A stretch of 64,000 nucleotides of DNA from Phytopseudomonas punonensis (GTDB lineage: Bacteria > Pseudomonadota > Gammaproteobacteria > Pseudomonadales > Pseudomonadaceae), in the NCBI RefSeq assembly GCF_900142655.1, contig NZ_FRBQ01000010.1:62001-126000 (forward strand). The letters are read 5' to 3'. Positions 1 to 11,154 of this stretch are shown in pieces (position 1 is the stretch's first letter; every line of letters begins with the position of its first letter). Below the pieces are notes generated by a model. That model worked only from the letters and a program-made list of their open reading frames with translations, made no database searches and was not told the origin of the DNA. The position numbers and the translations under genes are program-made.

Positions 1-1
1 G

Positions 2-1322
<1,321 letters not shown>

Positions 1323-1397
1323 TCAAAATGCCGATCATTTGTAGCGAAACCGCACGCGCAGCGCTCCGCTCATCCATTGCAGGTACAAACGCAGCGC

Positions 1398-1880
1398 TCA
1401 GGCGCTTTTGGTCAGGCGCCGCAGAATATCCTTGGGAATGCCGCGGGTATCCAGAGGCAGCTTGTCCGGCGCGGGCTCCAGGCCCAGCTCGAACAGCCAG
1501 TTGAGGGCGTACTCGCGCAGCTGCTTCTGTTCGTAGTCGTGCCACTGCTGGCGCAGGGTTGGGAAGTGGTCGATCTCGTAGTCGAAGGCGCGCAGCGGCT
1601 TGCGGCCCGTCAGTGCGGCGCTGAGCAGCGGGTGAGCATTGAGGTCGTTCAGGGTGAACAGAAAGGACTCGCGCATCGCCACGCGCTGGGCCACATCGAG
1701 ATTCGGCACGGCGGTGTACCGGTCTGGGTTGAGCTGGATCTGCTGGCGCTCGTCGCTGCCCTGATCCTCGGGCGTCAAGGTCAGCACCGTGCCGGCTTCC
1801 ATGTCGAGCCAGTGCTCGAGGGTTTCGCGACCGTTGATCAATTGGGTCAGGGTATCGAGGTCGAGAGTGAGCGTGCGCAT
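1398..1880 (-). CDS. UPF0158 family protein
   Basis: 160 residues, cytoplasmic, with no signal peptide or membrane segment. It resembles UPF0158 proteins of pseudomonads, with the segment HWLDMEAGTVL, a middle VAMRESFLFTLND, and the conserved aromatic stretch HFPTLRQQWHDYE. No catalytic motif is recognisable and the function is unknown. It lies between rep and xpt on the same strand, separated from rep by a hairpin and a foldback repeat, so it probably has its own promoter. The assignment rests on general resemblance. Confidence 0.75.
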   Translation of the reverse strand: MRTLTLDLDTLTQLINGRETLEHWLDMEAGTVLTLTPEDQGSDERQQIQLNPDRYTAVPNLDVAQRVAMRESFLFTLNDLNAHPLLSAALTGRKPLRAFDYEIDHFPTLRQQWHDYEQKQLREYALNWLFELGLEPAPDKLPLDTRGIPKDILRRLTKSA

Positions 1881-1923
1881 GGTGCCGGGCCTCTTTGCAA
1901 AGGAGCTTCACGGAGAACGAAAT

Positions 1924-1950
1924 GCCCGGCCATAGCGGCCGGGCTTTCAC
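1924..1950 (-). terminator. Hairpin downstream of rep
   Basis: CCCGGCC, a 5-base loop ATAGC and GGCCGGG form a strong stem. The run of T after the stem is short on both strands, so it is only a weak factor-independent terminator candidate for rep; it could instead be a leader hairpin of the UPF0158 gene. Confidence 0.4.
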
Positions 1951-2005
1951 TCTGACTACGAAATGTTACGCAGGTGCCCGACGCCATCTTGGGCTCGATG
2001 AAAAC

Positions 2006-2072
2006 GTAGCCTGGGTTGAGCAGGCGATACCCAGGTAGATTCCCGGGTGTCGCTGCGCTCGACCCGGGCTAC
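2006..2072. repeat. Foldback intergenic repeat (67 bases)
   Basis: The ends GTAGCCTGGGTTGAGC and GCTCGACCCGGGCTAC are inverted copies that match at 14 of 16 positions. It sits immediately after the rep stop codon. The sequence type, ending in a GTAGCCCGGGT-like arm, is common between genes in environmental Pseudomonas. There is no coding capacity. It is probably a small non-autonomous repeat that also serves as a hairpin 3' of rep. Confidence 0.6.
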
Positions 2073-2081
2073 GGTCTTGCG

Positions 2082-4091
2082 TCAGCGCTTGAGCATGGCG
2101 CGCATGCTGGCCAGGGCGTCGTTACCGCGGGCAGCTTTGACTTCCACGGGGGCCTCTTCCATGCCTTCCCACACCAGATCTTCGGGCGGTAGTTCGTTGA
2201 GGAAGCGGCTCGGCGAACAGTCAATGATCTCGCCGTACTGCTTGCGCTTGGCGGCAAAGGTCAGCGCCAGGTTGCGCTTGGCGCGGGTGATGCCCACGTA
2301 GGCCAAGCGGCGCTCTTCCTCGATGGTGTCGGCTTCGATGCTGGAGCGGTGCGGCAGGATCTCCTCCTCGAAACCGATGATGTACACCGACGGAAACTCC
2401 AGGCCTTTGGAGGCGTGCATGGTCATCATCTGCACACCTTCGGCGCCATCTTCCTCTTCCTGCTGGCGCTCGAGCATGTCGCGCAGCACCAGCTTGCCGA
2501 TGGCGTCCTCGATGGTCATGTCGCCTTCCTCGTCCTTGTCGAGGGTGTTCTTCAGCGCATCGACGAGGAACCACACGTTGCCCATGCGCGCATCGGCAAC
2601 CTTGTCGCTGGAGGCGTTCTGGCGCAGCCAGTTCTCGTAGTCGATATCCATGACCATGCTGCGGATCGCGGCGATCGGCTCGTTGACCACGCACTGCTCG
2701 CGCACGCCGTCCATCCAGCGTTTGAAGCGCGCCAGGCGCTCGGTGTAGCGGCTGTCGAGGTGAGCGCCGAGGCCGATTTCGTCGCTGGCAGCGTACATGC
2801 TGATCTTGCGCTCGTTGGCGTAGTTGCCGAGCTTTTCCAGGGTGGTCGAGCCGATCTCCCGGCGCGGTACGTTGATTACACGCAGGAAGGCGTTGTCGTC
2901 ATCCGGGTTGACCAGCAGGCGGAAGTAGCTCATCAGGTCTTTCACTTCCTGGCGGGCGAAGAAGCTGGTGCCGCCGCTCAGGCGATAGGGAATCTGGTGG
3001 TGCTGCAGTTTCAGCTCCATCAGCTTGGCCTGGTAGTTGCCGCGATAGAGGATGGCGAACTCGCTGTACGGGCGCTGGGTGCGCAGGTGCTCGGTGAGAA
3101 TTTCCAGCGCCACGCGCTCGCACTCGGCGTCTTCGTTGCGCGTGCGGATCACGCGGATCTCGTCGCCCATGCCCATCTCGCTCCACAGCTGCTTCTCGAA
3201 GGCGTGGGGGTTGTTGGCGATCAGGGTGTTAGCGCACTTGAGGATGCGGCTGGTGGAGCGGTAGTTCTGCTCGAGCATCACCACCTTCAGTGACGGGTAA
3301 TCCTCCTTGAGCAGGTTGAGGTTTTCCGGGCGTGCGCCGCGCCAGGCGTAGATCGACTGGTCGTCGTCGCCTACCACGGTGATCTGGTTGCGCATGCCTA
3401 CCAGCAGTTTCACCAGCAGATACTGGCTGGAGTTGGTGTCCTGGTATTCGTCGACGAGCAGATAACGGATGCGGTTCTGCCACTTCTCCAGAATGTCGCT
3501 GTGTTCCTGGAACAGCTTCACCGGCAGCAGGATCAGGTCGTTGAAGTCCACCGCGTTGTACGCCTTGAGCGTGCGCTGGTAGTGCAGGTAGACGATGGCG
3601 GCGGTCTGTTCCTTGGGGTTGCGCGCGTTGGCCAGCGCCTCGTCGGGCAGAATCAGGTCGTTCTTCCAGCTGTCGATGTAGTTCTTGACCTCGTCAGCGC
3701 CATCATCGCCGGCGTATTCCTTCTGCATGATGTCGGTGAGCAGCGCCTTGATGTCGCCGTCATCGAAGATCGAGAAGCCGGGCTTGTAGCCCAGGCGCGC
3801 GTATTCCTTGCGGATGATGTTCATGCCCAGGTTGTGGAAGGTCGACACCGTCAGGCCGCGGGCTTCGGGGCCCTTGAGCAAGCTGCCGACACGCTCCTTC
3901 ATCTCGCGCGCGGCCTTGTTGGTAAAGGTCATGGCGACGATGTGCTGGGCACGGATGCCGCAGTTCTGCACCAGGTGGGCGATCTTGCGGGTGATCACGC
4001 TGGTCTTGCCGGAGCCTGCACCGGCGAGCACCAAAAGAGGGCCGCCGACGTAGTTCACGGCTTCTTGTTGCCGGGGGTTGAGTCGGGACAT
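2082..4091 (-). CDS. rep: ATP-dependent DNA helicase Rep
   Basis: 669 residues, the usual length of Rep (superfamily 1A, UvrD/PcrA-like). It is a 3'-5' DNA helicase that helps the replisome pass protein roadblocks. Walker A is near residue 27 (LAGAGSGKTSV), motif II is LLVDEYQDTN, motif III GDDDQSIYAWRGA, motif IV near QNYRS, and motif VI is RRLAYVGITRAKRNL. The start ATG is followed by MSRLNPRQQEAV, as in known Rep proteins. The gene is single, with a hairpin and a repeat downstream and a divergent c-di-GMP gene upstream. Confidence 0.97.
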   Translation of the reverse strand: MSRLNPRQQEAVNYVGGPLLVLAGAGSGKTSVITRKIAHLVQNCGIRAQHIVAMTFTNKAAREMKERVGSLLKGPEARGLTVSTFHNLGMNIIRKEYARLGYKPGFSIFDDGDIKALLTDIMQKEYAGDDGADEVKNYIDSWKNDLILPDEALANARNPKEQTAAIVYLHYQRTLKAYNAVDFNDLILLPVKLFQEHSDILEKWQNRIRYLLVDEYQDTNSSQYLLVKLLVGMRNQITVVGDDDQSIYAWRGARPENLNLLKEDYPSLKVVMLEQNYRSTSRILKCANTLIANNPHAFEKQLWSEMGMGDEIRVIRTRNEDAECERVALEILTEHLRTQRPYSEFAILYRGNYQAKLMELKLQHHQIPYRLSGGTSFFARQEVKDLMSYFRLLVNPDDDNAFLRVINVPRREIGSTTLEKLGNYANERKISMYAASDEIGLGAHLDSRYTERLARFKRWMDGVREQCVVNEPIAAIRSMVMDIDYENWLRQNASSDKVADARMGNVWFLVDALKNTLDKDEEGDMTIEDAIGKLVLRDMLERQQEEEDGAEGVQMMTMHASKGLEFPSVYIIGFEEEILPHRSSIEADTIEEERRLAYVGITRAKRNLALTFAAKRKQYGEIIDCSPSRFLNELPPEDLVWEGMEEAPVEVKAARGNDALASMRAMLKR

Positions 4092-4342
4092 CGTGTTTAT
4101 CGCGAAGGAAAATGGCCGCGCATTTTAGCCGAAAGTCGTCTGGCATTTCGTGGCTTTGCTGCATCAGCCGACAGCCGTGCTGCCGCGTGTGGGCGCTGAT
4201 TCCTTTGCCGGGGTTGTCGCCTCGATGGGTTTTATCGCAGGATGTTCAGCGATTTACACGGAAGTGATTGATTTGACGCCGGAACGGCGCATTCAGAAGC
4301 ACTGGTAAGTGCTCATTTTTTTCGTGCATCGGGGGGTATTTC

Positions 4343-6013
4343 TTGAGCGCATTCGTCGAGCCGTTACGTCTGGTTCTGCTGGCGGAAACGCCGCAGTGGC
4401 GCGAACTGTTGTGCGAGCGCCTGGAAGTTGCCGGCAGCCCGGTGCCGTTGAGCTGCGCGTCCAGCTGGTTGGACGCCAGCATGCTGCTCGATGAAGCCAG
4501 CGATGCAGTGCTGCTCACCACGCCAGCGCACCTGCCAGACTCCAGGCGCTGCGCCGCGCCGATCATTCTTTTGCTGGAGCAGGAGCCGAGCGAGGCGCCG
4601 CCCCAGGTCTGCGACTGGCTGGTGCGTGACCAACTGAGCGCTGACGTGTTGCGCCGCAGCCTGCGGTATGTGCGCGAGCAGGGCCGCTTGCGCATGACCC
4701 TGCAACAGCTGGCCGAGCAGGATGCCCTCACCGGCATCGCCAATCGTCAGGGTTTTCATACCTTGCTGGCAGCGCGCCTTGGCGAGCAGGGCCGTCGCGG
4801 CCTGGCGCTGATCCAGCTGGACCTGGACAACTTCCGCCAGGCCAATGATGCCCTCGGCCACCTGGCTGGCGATCAGCTGATTCAGCAGGTAGTGGCGCGT
4901 CTCGAACAGCACCTGGGCCGCGGTGATCAGCTGGCGCGGCTGGGCGGCGATGAGTTCGCCCTGCTGGTCGACAGCCATGGCGACGTCGAGCGTTTTCACG
5001 GCTGGGTTCAGCACCTGCTCGAAGCGCTGGGCGAGCCGTACTGGGTCGAGGGCGAAAGCCTGCTGCTGGGCTGCAGCCTTGGCGTGGCGCTGGCCAAACC
5101 GGCAAGCACCGCCGATACCCTGATGTGGCACGCCCATATCGCCATGCAGCAGGCGAAAAGCCGGCAGGGCTGCACCTATCACCTATACGACGAGCGTCTC
5201 GACCACGGCATGCGCAGCCAGGTCGACATGCAGCGCGAGCTGCGCCGGGCGCTGCGCAAAGGTGAGCTGCAGCTGCATTATCAGCCGCGCTTCTGTTTGC
5301 ACACGGGGCGCATCGTCGGCCTGGAGGCGCTGGTGCGCTGGCAGCACGAGCAATATGGTCTGCTGATGCCTGGCGAGTTCGTGCCGCTGGCCGAGGAGTG
5401 CGGGCTGATCGTACCGCTCGGTTACTGGGTGATCGACCGCGCGATGCGTGACATGCAGCTGTTGCGCGAGCGTGGCCACCCGGCGTTGCACATGGCGGTC
5501 AACCTGTCGTTCCGCCAGTTCCAGGACAGCCAGTTGCTGCCGACCCTGGAGCGGCTGATCGACAGCTGCGGTATCGACAGCCACTGGCTGGAGTTCGAGC
5601 TGACCGAAACTGCGGTGATGCGCCGCAGCGACTACGTGCTGCAGACCATGCGCCGTCTTGGGCATCTGGGCGTGCGCTTCTCCCTGGACGACTTCGGCAC
5701 CGGCTTCTCGTCCTTCGAGCACCTGAGCAACCTGCCTATCGCCCTGCTGAAGATCGACCGCAGCTTCGTCACCGGCATGGAAACGCGCCCGCAGAGCCAA
5801 CAGCTGGTGCAGGCGATGATCAGCCTGGCCCATAACCTCGACCTGCAAGTGGTCGCCGAAGGTGTGGAAACCCTGGAACAGCTCCAGCTGCTGCGCGAGT
5901 TCGGTTGTGATCAGGCGCAGGGCTACTTGATCAGCAAGGCGATGCCATTGACAGAGCTGGCGCGCTTTCTGTCGGCGGACGTTCGCCAGTCGCTACTCGG
6001 TGGTCGACCCTAG
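4343..6013 (+). CDS. GGDEF-EAL c-di-GMP phosphodiesterase, ProE-like
   Basis: 556 residues starting at TTG, with a G-rich ribosome site just upstream. Residues 1-115 look like a receiver fold that lacks an obvious phospho-accepting Asp. The GGDEF domain keeps the motif at 201-205, and the EAL domain starts at 328-330 (GLEALVRW). All the usual EAL catalytic signatures are present: NLSFRQF, ELTETAV, DDFGTGFSS, KIDRSFV and VAEGVET. It should therefore hydrolyse c-di-GMP in the cytoplasm; whether the GGDEF half also makes c-di-GMP is open. Its position beside rep and a MATE gene matches proE (PA5295) of PAO1, from memory. Confidence 0.9.
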   Translation: MSAFVEPLRLVLLAETPQWRELLCERLEVAGSPVPLSCASSWLDASMLLDEASDAVLLTTPAHLPDSRRCAAPIILLLEQEPSEAPPQVCDWLVRDQLSADVLRRSLRYVREQGRLRMTLQQLAEQDALTGIANRQGFHTLLAARLGEQGRRGLALIQLDLDNFRQANDALGHLAGDQLIQQVVARLEQHLGRGDQLARLGGDEFALLVDSHGDVERFHGWVQHLLEALGEPYWVEGESLLLGCSLGVALAKPASTADTLMWHAHIAMQQAKSRQGCTYHLYDERLDHGMRSQVDMQRELRRALRKGELQLHYQPRFCLHTGRIVGLEALVRWQHEQYGLLMPGEFVPLAEECGLIVPLGYWVIDRAMRDMQLLRERGHPALHMAVNLSFRQFQDSQLLPTLERLIDSCGIDSHWLEFELTETAVMRRSDYVLQTMRRLGHLGVRFSLDDFGTGFSSFEHLSNLPIALLKIDRSFVTGMETRPQSQQLVQAMISLAHNLDLQVVAEGVETLEQLQLLREFGCDQAQGYLISKAMPLTELARFLSADVRQSLLGGRP

Positions 6014-6034
6014 CCGCAGCGATCAGCTGCCCAA

Positions 6035-7411
6035 TCAGGACGGGCAGGCCTGCGTGGCCTCTGGCTTTTGCAGACGCCCAGTTTTCCACTGGAAGCCCAG
6101 CACCAGGCCGCTCGCCGTCACCGCCAGACCCGCAGCCAAGCCCCACCACACGCCATGGGCGCCCCAGCCAAATGGGAAGGCCAGCAGCCAGGCCAGTGGC
6201 GCGCCAATGCACCAGTAGCCGGTCAGGCCGATCACCAGGGTCAGACGGCCGTCGTTGAGGCCACGGATCGCTCCCATGGCGATGCTCTGCAGGCCGTCGA
6301 ACAGCTCGAACCAGGCGGCAATCGCCAGCAGGCTCACTGCGAGGGTGACAATCTCGGCGAACGCCGGATCGTGACGGTCGAGATACAGGCCGATGATCCA
6401 CTCCGGCAGCAGCCAGAACGCCAGGGCGAACAGCAGCATCAGCACGGCGCCCATACCCATGCCCAGGTGGCCGGCCAGACGCGACAGATGCAGGCGATCG
6501 GCGCCGTAGTGCATGCCGACCCGGAAGGTCACCGCATAAGAAAGACCGTGGGGCACGATAAAGGCCAGGGCGACCGATTGCATGGCGATCTGGTGCGCTG
6601 CCAGCTGCACACTGCCCAGGGCACCCATGCACAGGGTGGCGAAGGTAAACAGGCCTTGCTCGGCCGCGTAGGTGCCGCCAATCGGCAGGCCGAGGCGCAG
6701 CAGGGCGCGGATCTCGGCGCGTTGTGGCCGACCCAGGCCGCCGCGCAGCTTGTAACGCTGGTAGGTCGGCGACATCAGGATGTATAGCCCCAGGGCCAGC
6801 GCCATGGCGCTGCTGACCAGCGCGGTGGTCAGGCCGATACCGCTCAGGCCCAGGTCGACGCCGAACCAGCCTTTGATCAGCGCGTAGTTGATGATGAAGT
6901 TGGCGATGGTGCCGACGATGCTGATGGTCATCACCGGGCCGGGATGGCCGATGGCGCTGGTAAAGCCGCGCAAGGCCATAAAGCACAGGTAGGCGGGTAG
7001 GCCCAGCGACAGTGGGCGCAGAAAGCTCATGGCCTCGCTGGCAGCGGCCGGGTTCTGACCCAGATGCGGCAACAGTGGGCCCAGGCCATTGAGGCACAAC
7101 GCGCTGATGACGCCGAGCAGTATCGCCAGCCATAGGCCGTTGCGCAGCAGGCGGGTGACGCCCTCAGCGTCTCCGGCGCCATGGCGGATGGCGATCATGC
7201 TGCCCACGGCGGCAACCACCCCGGTGCAGAAGATCGAGAAGATGAAGTAGCAGGTCGTGCCCAGGGCGCCGCCGGCCAGCTGCCCGGGGCCGAGCATGGC
7301 CATCATCAAGGTGTCGGTGAAAATCATCAGCGCGTGGGCCAGCTGCGCAGAGATCAGCGGCCCGGCCAGGCGCAGCAGCGAGCGCAGCTCGTGACGGAGG
7401 GGATTTTTCAT
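6035..7411 (-). CDS. MATE-family multidrug/cation efflux transporter
   Basis: 458 residues, within the 440-480 range of NorM-type MATE antiporters, with about 12 hydrophobic segments. The start reads MKNPLRHELRSLLRLAGPLISAQLAHALMI with the conserved PLI..Q and DTLMMAMLG elements of the first helices. Members expel cationic drugs or metabolites in exchange for Na+ or H+ across the inner membrane. It is convergent with the c-di-GMP gene and divergent from a LysR regulator that may control it. The substrate cannot be predicted. Confidence 0.92.
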   Translation of the reverse strand: MKNPLRHELRSLLRLAGPLISAQLAHALMIFTDTLMMAMLGPGQLAGGALGTTCYFIFSIFCTGVVAAVGSMIAIRHGAGDAEGVTRLLRNGLWLAILLGVISALCLNGLGPLLPHLGQNPAAASEAMSFLRPLSLGLPAYLCFMALRGFTSAIGHPGPVMTISIVGTIANFIINYALIKGWFGVDLGLSGIGLTTALVSSAMALALGLYILMSPTYQRYKLRGGLGRPQRAEIRALLRLGLPIGGTYAAEQGLFTFATLCMGALGSVQLAAHQIAMQSVALAFIVPHGLSYAVTFRVGMHYGADRLHLSRLAGHLGMGMGAVLMLLFALAFWLLPEWIIGLYLDRHDPAFAEIVTLAVSLLAIAAWFELFDGLQSIAMGAIRGLNDGRLTLVIGLTGYWCIGAPLAWLLAFPFGWGAHGVWWGLAAGLAVTASGLVLGFQWKTGRLQKPEATQACPS

Positions 7412-7550
7412 GATGAGTAAAACTTCGGTAGGGTAAGCATCCCCGGACTGTCAGGAGATGAGCAATGACCGCTATTCTCAGGTTTGTAGCAGGTGGCCAC
7501 AAAAGGAAAATAGCCATGCCAGGCATGATTAAAACTCATGGTTTAGGGCG

Positions 7551-8471
7551 ATGACGCGGCGCTTGCCCCCTCTCTATGCCCTGCGTGCCTTCGAGGCCGC
7601 CGCGCGGCATCTCTCGTTCACCCGCGCCGCCGATGAGCTGGCGATCACCCAGAGTGCGGTGAGCCGGCACATTCGCACCCTCGAAGAACACTTCGCCTGC
7701 CGGCTGTTCGAGCGCCGCGGCCGGGCGTTGCACCTGACCGAGCCGGCGAGTCTGCTGCTGCCGGGCGTGCACGAAGGTTTCGAGTCCCTGGAGCGGGCCT
7801 GCGCGACCCTGCTCGTGGAGGACGGCACCTTGCGTCTCAAGGCGCCTTCGACTCTGACCATGCGCTGGCTGTTGGCGCGCCTGTCGCTGTTTCGCGCCCG
7901 GCATGCAGACCTTGAAGTGCAGCTCACCAGCGCCTGGATGGATCTTGATCGCGTGGATTTTCTCCATGAACCTTTCGATTGCGCCGTGTTACTCAGTGCC
8001 GGCACCTTCAGCAACGAATGGCATAGCGTGCGGCTGTTCGAGGAATGGCTGATCCCGGTCTACGCGCCAGGCGCCTCTGGCGAACAGCCCTGGGACGTCA
8101 GCCGCCTGCAACAGGCCGAGTTGGTACACCCGACGCCCGACCGCCGTGACTGGCGCCGCTGGCTGCAGGCCATGGACCTGACCGATCAGGTGTCGCTTAA
8201 GGGTGGCCAGGTGTTCGACACCCTGGAGCTAGGCATTGTCGCCGCCGCCCGTGGCTACGGCGTGTCGATCGGCGACCTGGCCATGGTCGCCGAGGACGTG
8301 CTGCTGGGACGTCTGGCGCTGCCCTGGCCGGCCGCCGTCTCCAGCGGTGAAAGCTATTACCTGGTGTGGCCCAAGGCGCGCCGCGGTCAGGAGCGTTTCG
8401 AGCGGCTGGCCGAGTTCCTGCTCGCCGAAGTGGCGGCCATGCAATTGCCCGAAGTGGAGCTACGCCGCTAG
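7551..8471 (+). CDS. LysR-family transcriptional regulator, GcvA-like
   Basis: 306 residues. The N-terminal winged helix-turn-helix is clear (LPPLYALRAFEAAARHL, ADELAITQSAVSRHIRTLE), and the opening PPLYALRAFEAAAR is the GcvA-type signature. The remainder is the periplasmic-binding-fold effector domain. It is transcribed divergently from the MATE gene, a common arrangement in which the LysR protein controls its neighbour and itself. The effector is unknown. Confidence 0.92.
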   Translation: MTRRLPPLYALRAFEAAARHLSFTRAADELAITQSAVSRHIRTLEEHFACRLFERRGRALHLTEPASLLLPGVHEGFESLERACATLLVEDGTLRLKAPSTLTMRWLLARLSLFRARHADLEVQLTSAWMDLDRVDFLHEPFDCAVLLSAGTFSNEWHSVRLFEEWLIPVYAPGASGEQPWDVSRLQQAELVHPTPDRRDWRRWLQAMDLTDQVSLKGGQVFDTLELGIVAAARGYGVSIGDLAMVAEDVLLGRLALPWPAAVSSGESYYLVWPKARRGQERFERLAEFLLAEVAAMQLPEVELRR

Positions 8472-8656
8472 AAAACCGCTGAAAACTTTCATCTACGGGA
8501 CGTTTTCATTACCCCACGTAAAAAATGGGGTGATAGCGTCATGATGGCCATTGACGCACTAAAACTCTCAAGTATTCTCCGCGCTCGCCGACGTACAGGC
8601 TGATCATTATTTATTCAATTACTCCATACAGGGACGATGGAGCACGGAGATGTTTC

Positions 8657-10633
8657 ATGAACCAACCTCGTTCGCGTATCGCCTGGCAACTGGCGACGGC
8701 TCTTGCCGCCATGCTGGTGTTGCTGATCAGTGTCAGTACCGTATTTGCCCTGCGCTCGCTGAGCAGCGCCAACCTGGTGACCCGTGAAGAGCACCTTGGT
8801 AGCGAAGCACGCCTGCTCGCCGACCAGCTGAGCACTTTCCACGAGAGCCTGCGTGAAAGTACGCAGCGTCTGGCTGGCCTGTTCGAGCGACGTTTCAGCA
8901 GCGGCTTGCGCGTTAGCGCGGACGAGCGCGTCGCCGTCGGCGCCCTGCAAGCGCCTGCTCTCTATATGGGCAGCACCTTGCTGAACAACGATTTCAGCGA
9001 AGTCGACGAGTTTCGCCGCCTGACCGCCGGTGTGGCGACCATCTTCGTGCGTGATGGCGATGACTTCGTGCGTGTCACCACCTCGCTTACCAAACAGGAT
9101 GGTGGCCGCGCCATCGGTACCGTGCTCGATCGCAACCACCCGGCCTATGCACGCCTGCTGGCCGGTGAGAGCTATGTGGGGCGCGCGCTGCTGTTTGAGC
9201 GTTTCTACATGACCCAGTACACCCCGGTGCGTGACAGCGCAGGCCGAGTGATCGCCGTGCTGTTCGTCGGCTTCGATTACACCGACGCGCAGAATGCCCA
9301 GTTCGCCAACCTGCAGCGCTTCCGCATCGGCAGCACTGGCTCGCTGGCGCTGCTCGACGACGGGAACAAATGGCTGGTGCCGCCTTATGGCGCGCAGCGC
9401 CCCGAGCAACTGACCGGCAACATGACGAAGGTGCTTGGCACGCCGGGCAAAGGTGGTTTCTGGAGCGACGGCGAGCAGCAGTTCTACAGCGTTGCCGTGC
9501 CATTCGCTGGCGGCCCATGGACTGTCGTGGCGAGCATGCCGGAAGCAGAGATCGAGGCCGTGACCTGGCGTGTCGGCAGCCAGCTGGCTATCGGCAGCCT
9601 GGTGACGTTGGTGCTGGCCGTGTTGGCGGTGATCTGGCTGCTGCGTCGCAAGCTGCGCCCGCTTGGTGACTTGGTTCAACAGGCTCAGGCATTGGGCGCT
9701 GGTGATCTGAGCGTGCGTCTGCAGGTCAAGAGCCATGACGAAATCGGCGAGCTGTCGCGCAGCTTCAACCAGATGAGCGAAGCGCTGTCGACCATGGTCT
9801 CGCACATCCGCAGTTCCGCCGGCAATGTCAGCCAGCGCGCCGAGGCGTTGTCTGGCCTGTCGCGTGGCGCCTATGAAGGCATCGAGCAGCAGTCCGGTGA
9901 GATCAGCAGCATGGCCGGCGCCGTGGAAGAGTTCAGCGCCACCTCGCTGAACATCGCCGACAACATGCGCAGCACCGAGCGTATGGCCAGCGAGAACGCC
10001 AGCCAGACACGTATTGGCCGCACCTCGATGGACGAGGCGTCCAACGCCCTGGAGCAGATTTCTACCTCGCTCAATAGCGCCGCCAAAGTTATCGACAGCC
10101 TCGGTCAGCGCTCTCAGGAAATCGGCGGCATCCTCAGCGTCATTACCTCGATCGCCGATCAGACCAACCTGCTGGCGCTCAACGCCGCCATCGAGGCTGC
10201 GCGTGCCGGTGAGCAGGGCCGTGGTTTTGCCGTCGTGGCTGACGAAGTGCGCAGCCTGGCCGGTCGTACCCGTGAGGCGACCACCGAGATCTCCAGCATG
10301 ATCAGTAGCATTCAGGGTGAAACCAGCAGTGCGATCAGCACCATGGAGCAGGGCCGTCAGTTGATGCAGAACGGTCTTGAGCTCAACGCCAAGGTTGCTG
10401 CCGCGCTGACCCAGATCGCTGAGCAGACTAACGCCGCCGGCGAGCAGTTCGCCGCTATCACCACCGCGACCAGCGAGCAGAGCAGCACCGCCACAGTGCT
10501 GAGCAGCAACCTGCAAAGCATCGCCCAGGCCAACGGCGAGCAGCGCGAAGTAATCGCCAACCTAGCGCACACCTCCAAGGAGCTGGAGACACTGGCCGCT
10601 GACTTACATCGCGAAGTCGAGCGTTTCCGCTAA
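8657..10633 (+). CDS. Methyl-accepting chemotaxis protein with large periplasmic Cache domain
   Basis: 658 residues. The first membrane helix is about residues 9-31, a periplasmic sensor of some 260 residues follows, the second membrane helix ([18 protein letters not shown]) is near 300-320, then a HAMP domain and a cytoplasmic coiled-coil signalling domain. The conserved tip is visible as [20 protein letters not shown]. The sensor resembles a fused Cache_3-Cache_2 domain ([26 protein letters not shown]), which in relatives binds organic acids or amines; the ligand here is unknown. It precedes speC, as in PAO1 (PA4520, recollection). Confidence 0.93.
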   Translation: MNQPRSRIAWQLATALAAMLVLLISVSTVFALRSLSSANLVTREEHLGSEARLLADQLSTFHESLRESTQRLAGLFERRFSSGLRVSADERVAVGALQAPALYMGSTLLNNDFSEVDEFRRLTAGVATIFVRDGDDFVRVTTSLTKQDGGRAIGTVLDRNHPAYARLLAGESYVGRALLFERFYMTQYTPVRDSAGRVIAVLFVGFDYTDAQNAQFANLQRFRIGSTGSLALLDDGNKWLVPPYGAQRPEQLTGNMTKVLGTPGKGGFWSDGEQQFYSVAVPFAGGPWTVVASMPEAEIEAVTWRVGSQLAIGSLVTLVLAVLAVIWLLRRKLRPLGDLVQQAQALGAGDLSVRLQVKSHDEIGELSRSFNQMSEALSTMVSHIRSSAGNVSQRAEALSGLSRGAYEGIEQQSGEISSMAGAVEEFSATSLNIADNMRSTERMASENASQTRIGRTSMDEASNALEQISTSLNSAAKVIDSLGQRSQEIGGILSVITSIADQTNLLALNAAIEAARAGEQGRGFAVVADEVRSLAGRTREATTEISSMISSIQGETSSAISTMEQGRQLMQNGLELNAKVAAALTQIAEQTNAAGEQFAAITTATSEQSSTATVLSSNLQSIAQANGEQREVIANLAHTSKELETLAADLHREVERFR

Positions 10634-10730
10634 GTCCCTCTCTCGGCAGCGCAGCTAAAACAGCTACGCGTCGCCGCTTGGTCAGCCCCGTTCTGGGGTT
10701 GGCCAACACTACTGTCATCGCTTTGAAAGC

Positions 10731-10768
10731 AGCCCATGCCAGGCTTATCGCCGGGCATGGGTTTTTCA
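10731..10768 (+). terminator. Terminator after the chemoreceptor gene
   Basis: CCCATGCC (10733-10740) pairs with GGCATGGG (10754-10761) and is followed directly by TTTTT. This is a standard factor-independent terminator about 100 bases after the stop codon. A second, imperfect stem built on CAGCCCC/GGGGTTG lies just upstream. Confidence 0.85.
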
Positions 10769-11154
10769 TGTGCGGGCCTCGGCTGTGCAGCATTCCGCCG
10801 TGGTTTGTGTGGAATCCAAAACGCCTGTGAAATCAGTTTCCGCTCAGGGCAATTTTTGGTTGATCTGAGCGGGGCATGGTCTTAAAGTCCGCGGCCGAAC
10901 GTCCATGCTGGCAACGATCCATTCGGCTCAAGTACTGACGACGAGAGGTTGCGGCGCCTGATTGCAGGCTGCGCAATTCTCGGCGACATGCCTTGGGAAG
11001 TAGGCGAACCAAAGTGGGGAAACTGATCAGACGTTCGTGGCCTGGAAACAGGCCTTCCGGCCGATTGCAAAATCAGCCGCCCCCGATGTTGAACCTGTGC
11101 CCGGTTCAACTGCCCGAATCCTAGTGTTCATGGTTTAGCCATCTGGAGTGCCGC
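10769..11154 (+). promoter_or_regulatory. Long structured leader/promoter region of speC
   Basis: This 386-base gap holds no convincing gene. In its last 120 bases are two strong hairpins: GGCCTG-GAAA-CAGGCC (11039-11054), a perfect 6-bp stem with a GNRA tetraloop, and GTTGAACC-TGTGCCC-GGTTCAAC (11088-11110), a perfect 8-bp stem. A smaller stem ATTGC/GCAAT lies near 10970. Stems of this kind in a long 5' region suggest a structured untranslated leader of the ornithine decarboxylase mRNA. The transcription start and any ligand are unknown; the regulatory role is inferred. Confidence 0.5.

Noticed and set aside
8615-10516. A 633-codon open frame antisense to the chemoreceptor gene
   Set aside because: It mirrors the codon bias of the chemoreceptor on the other strand, is rich in His/Ala/Gln/Gly as antisense frames are, and has no domain.
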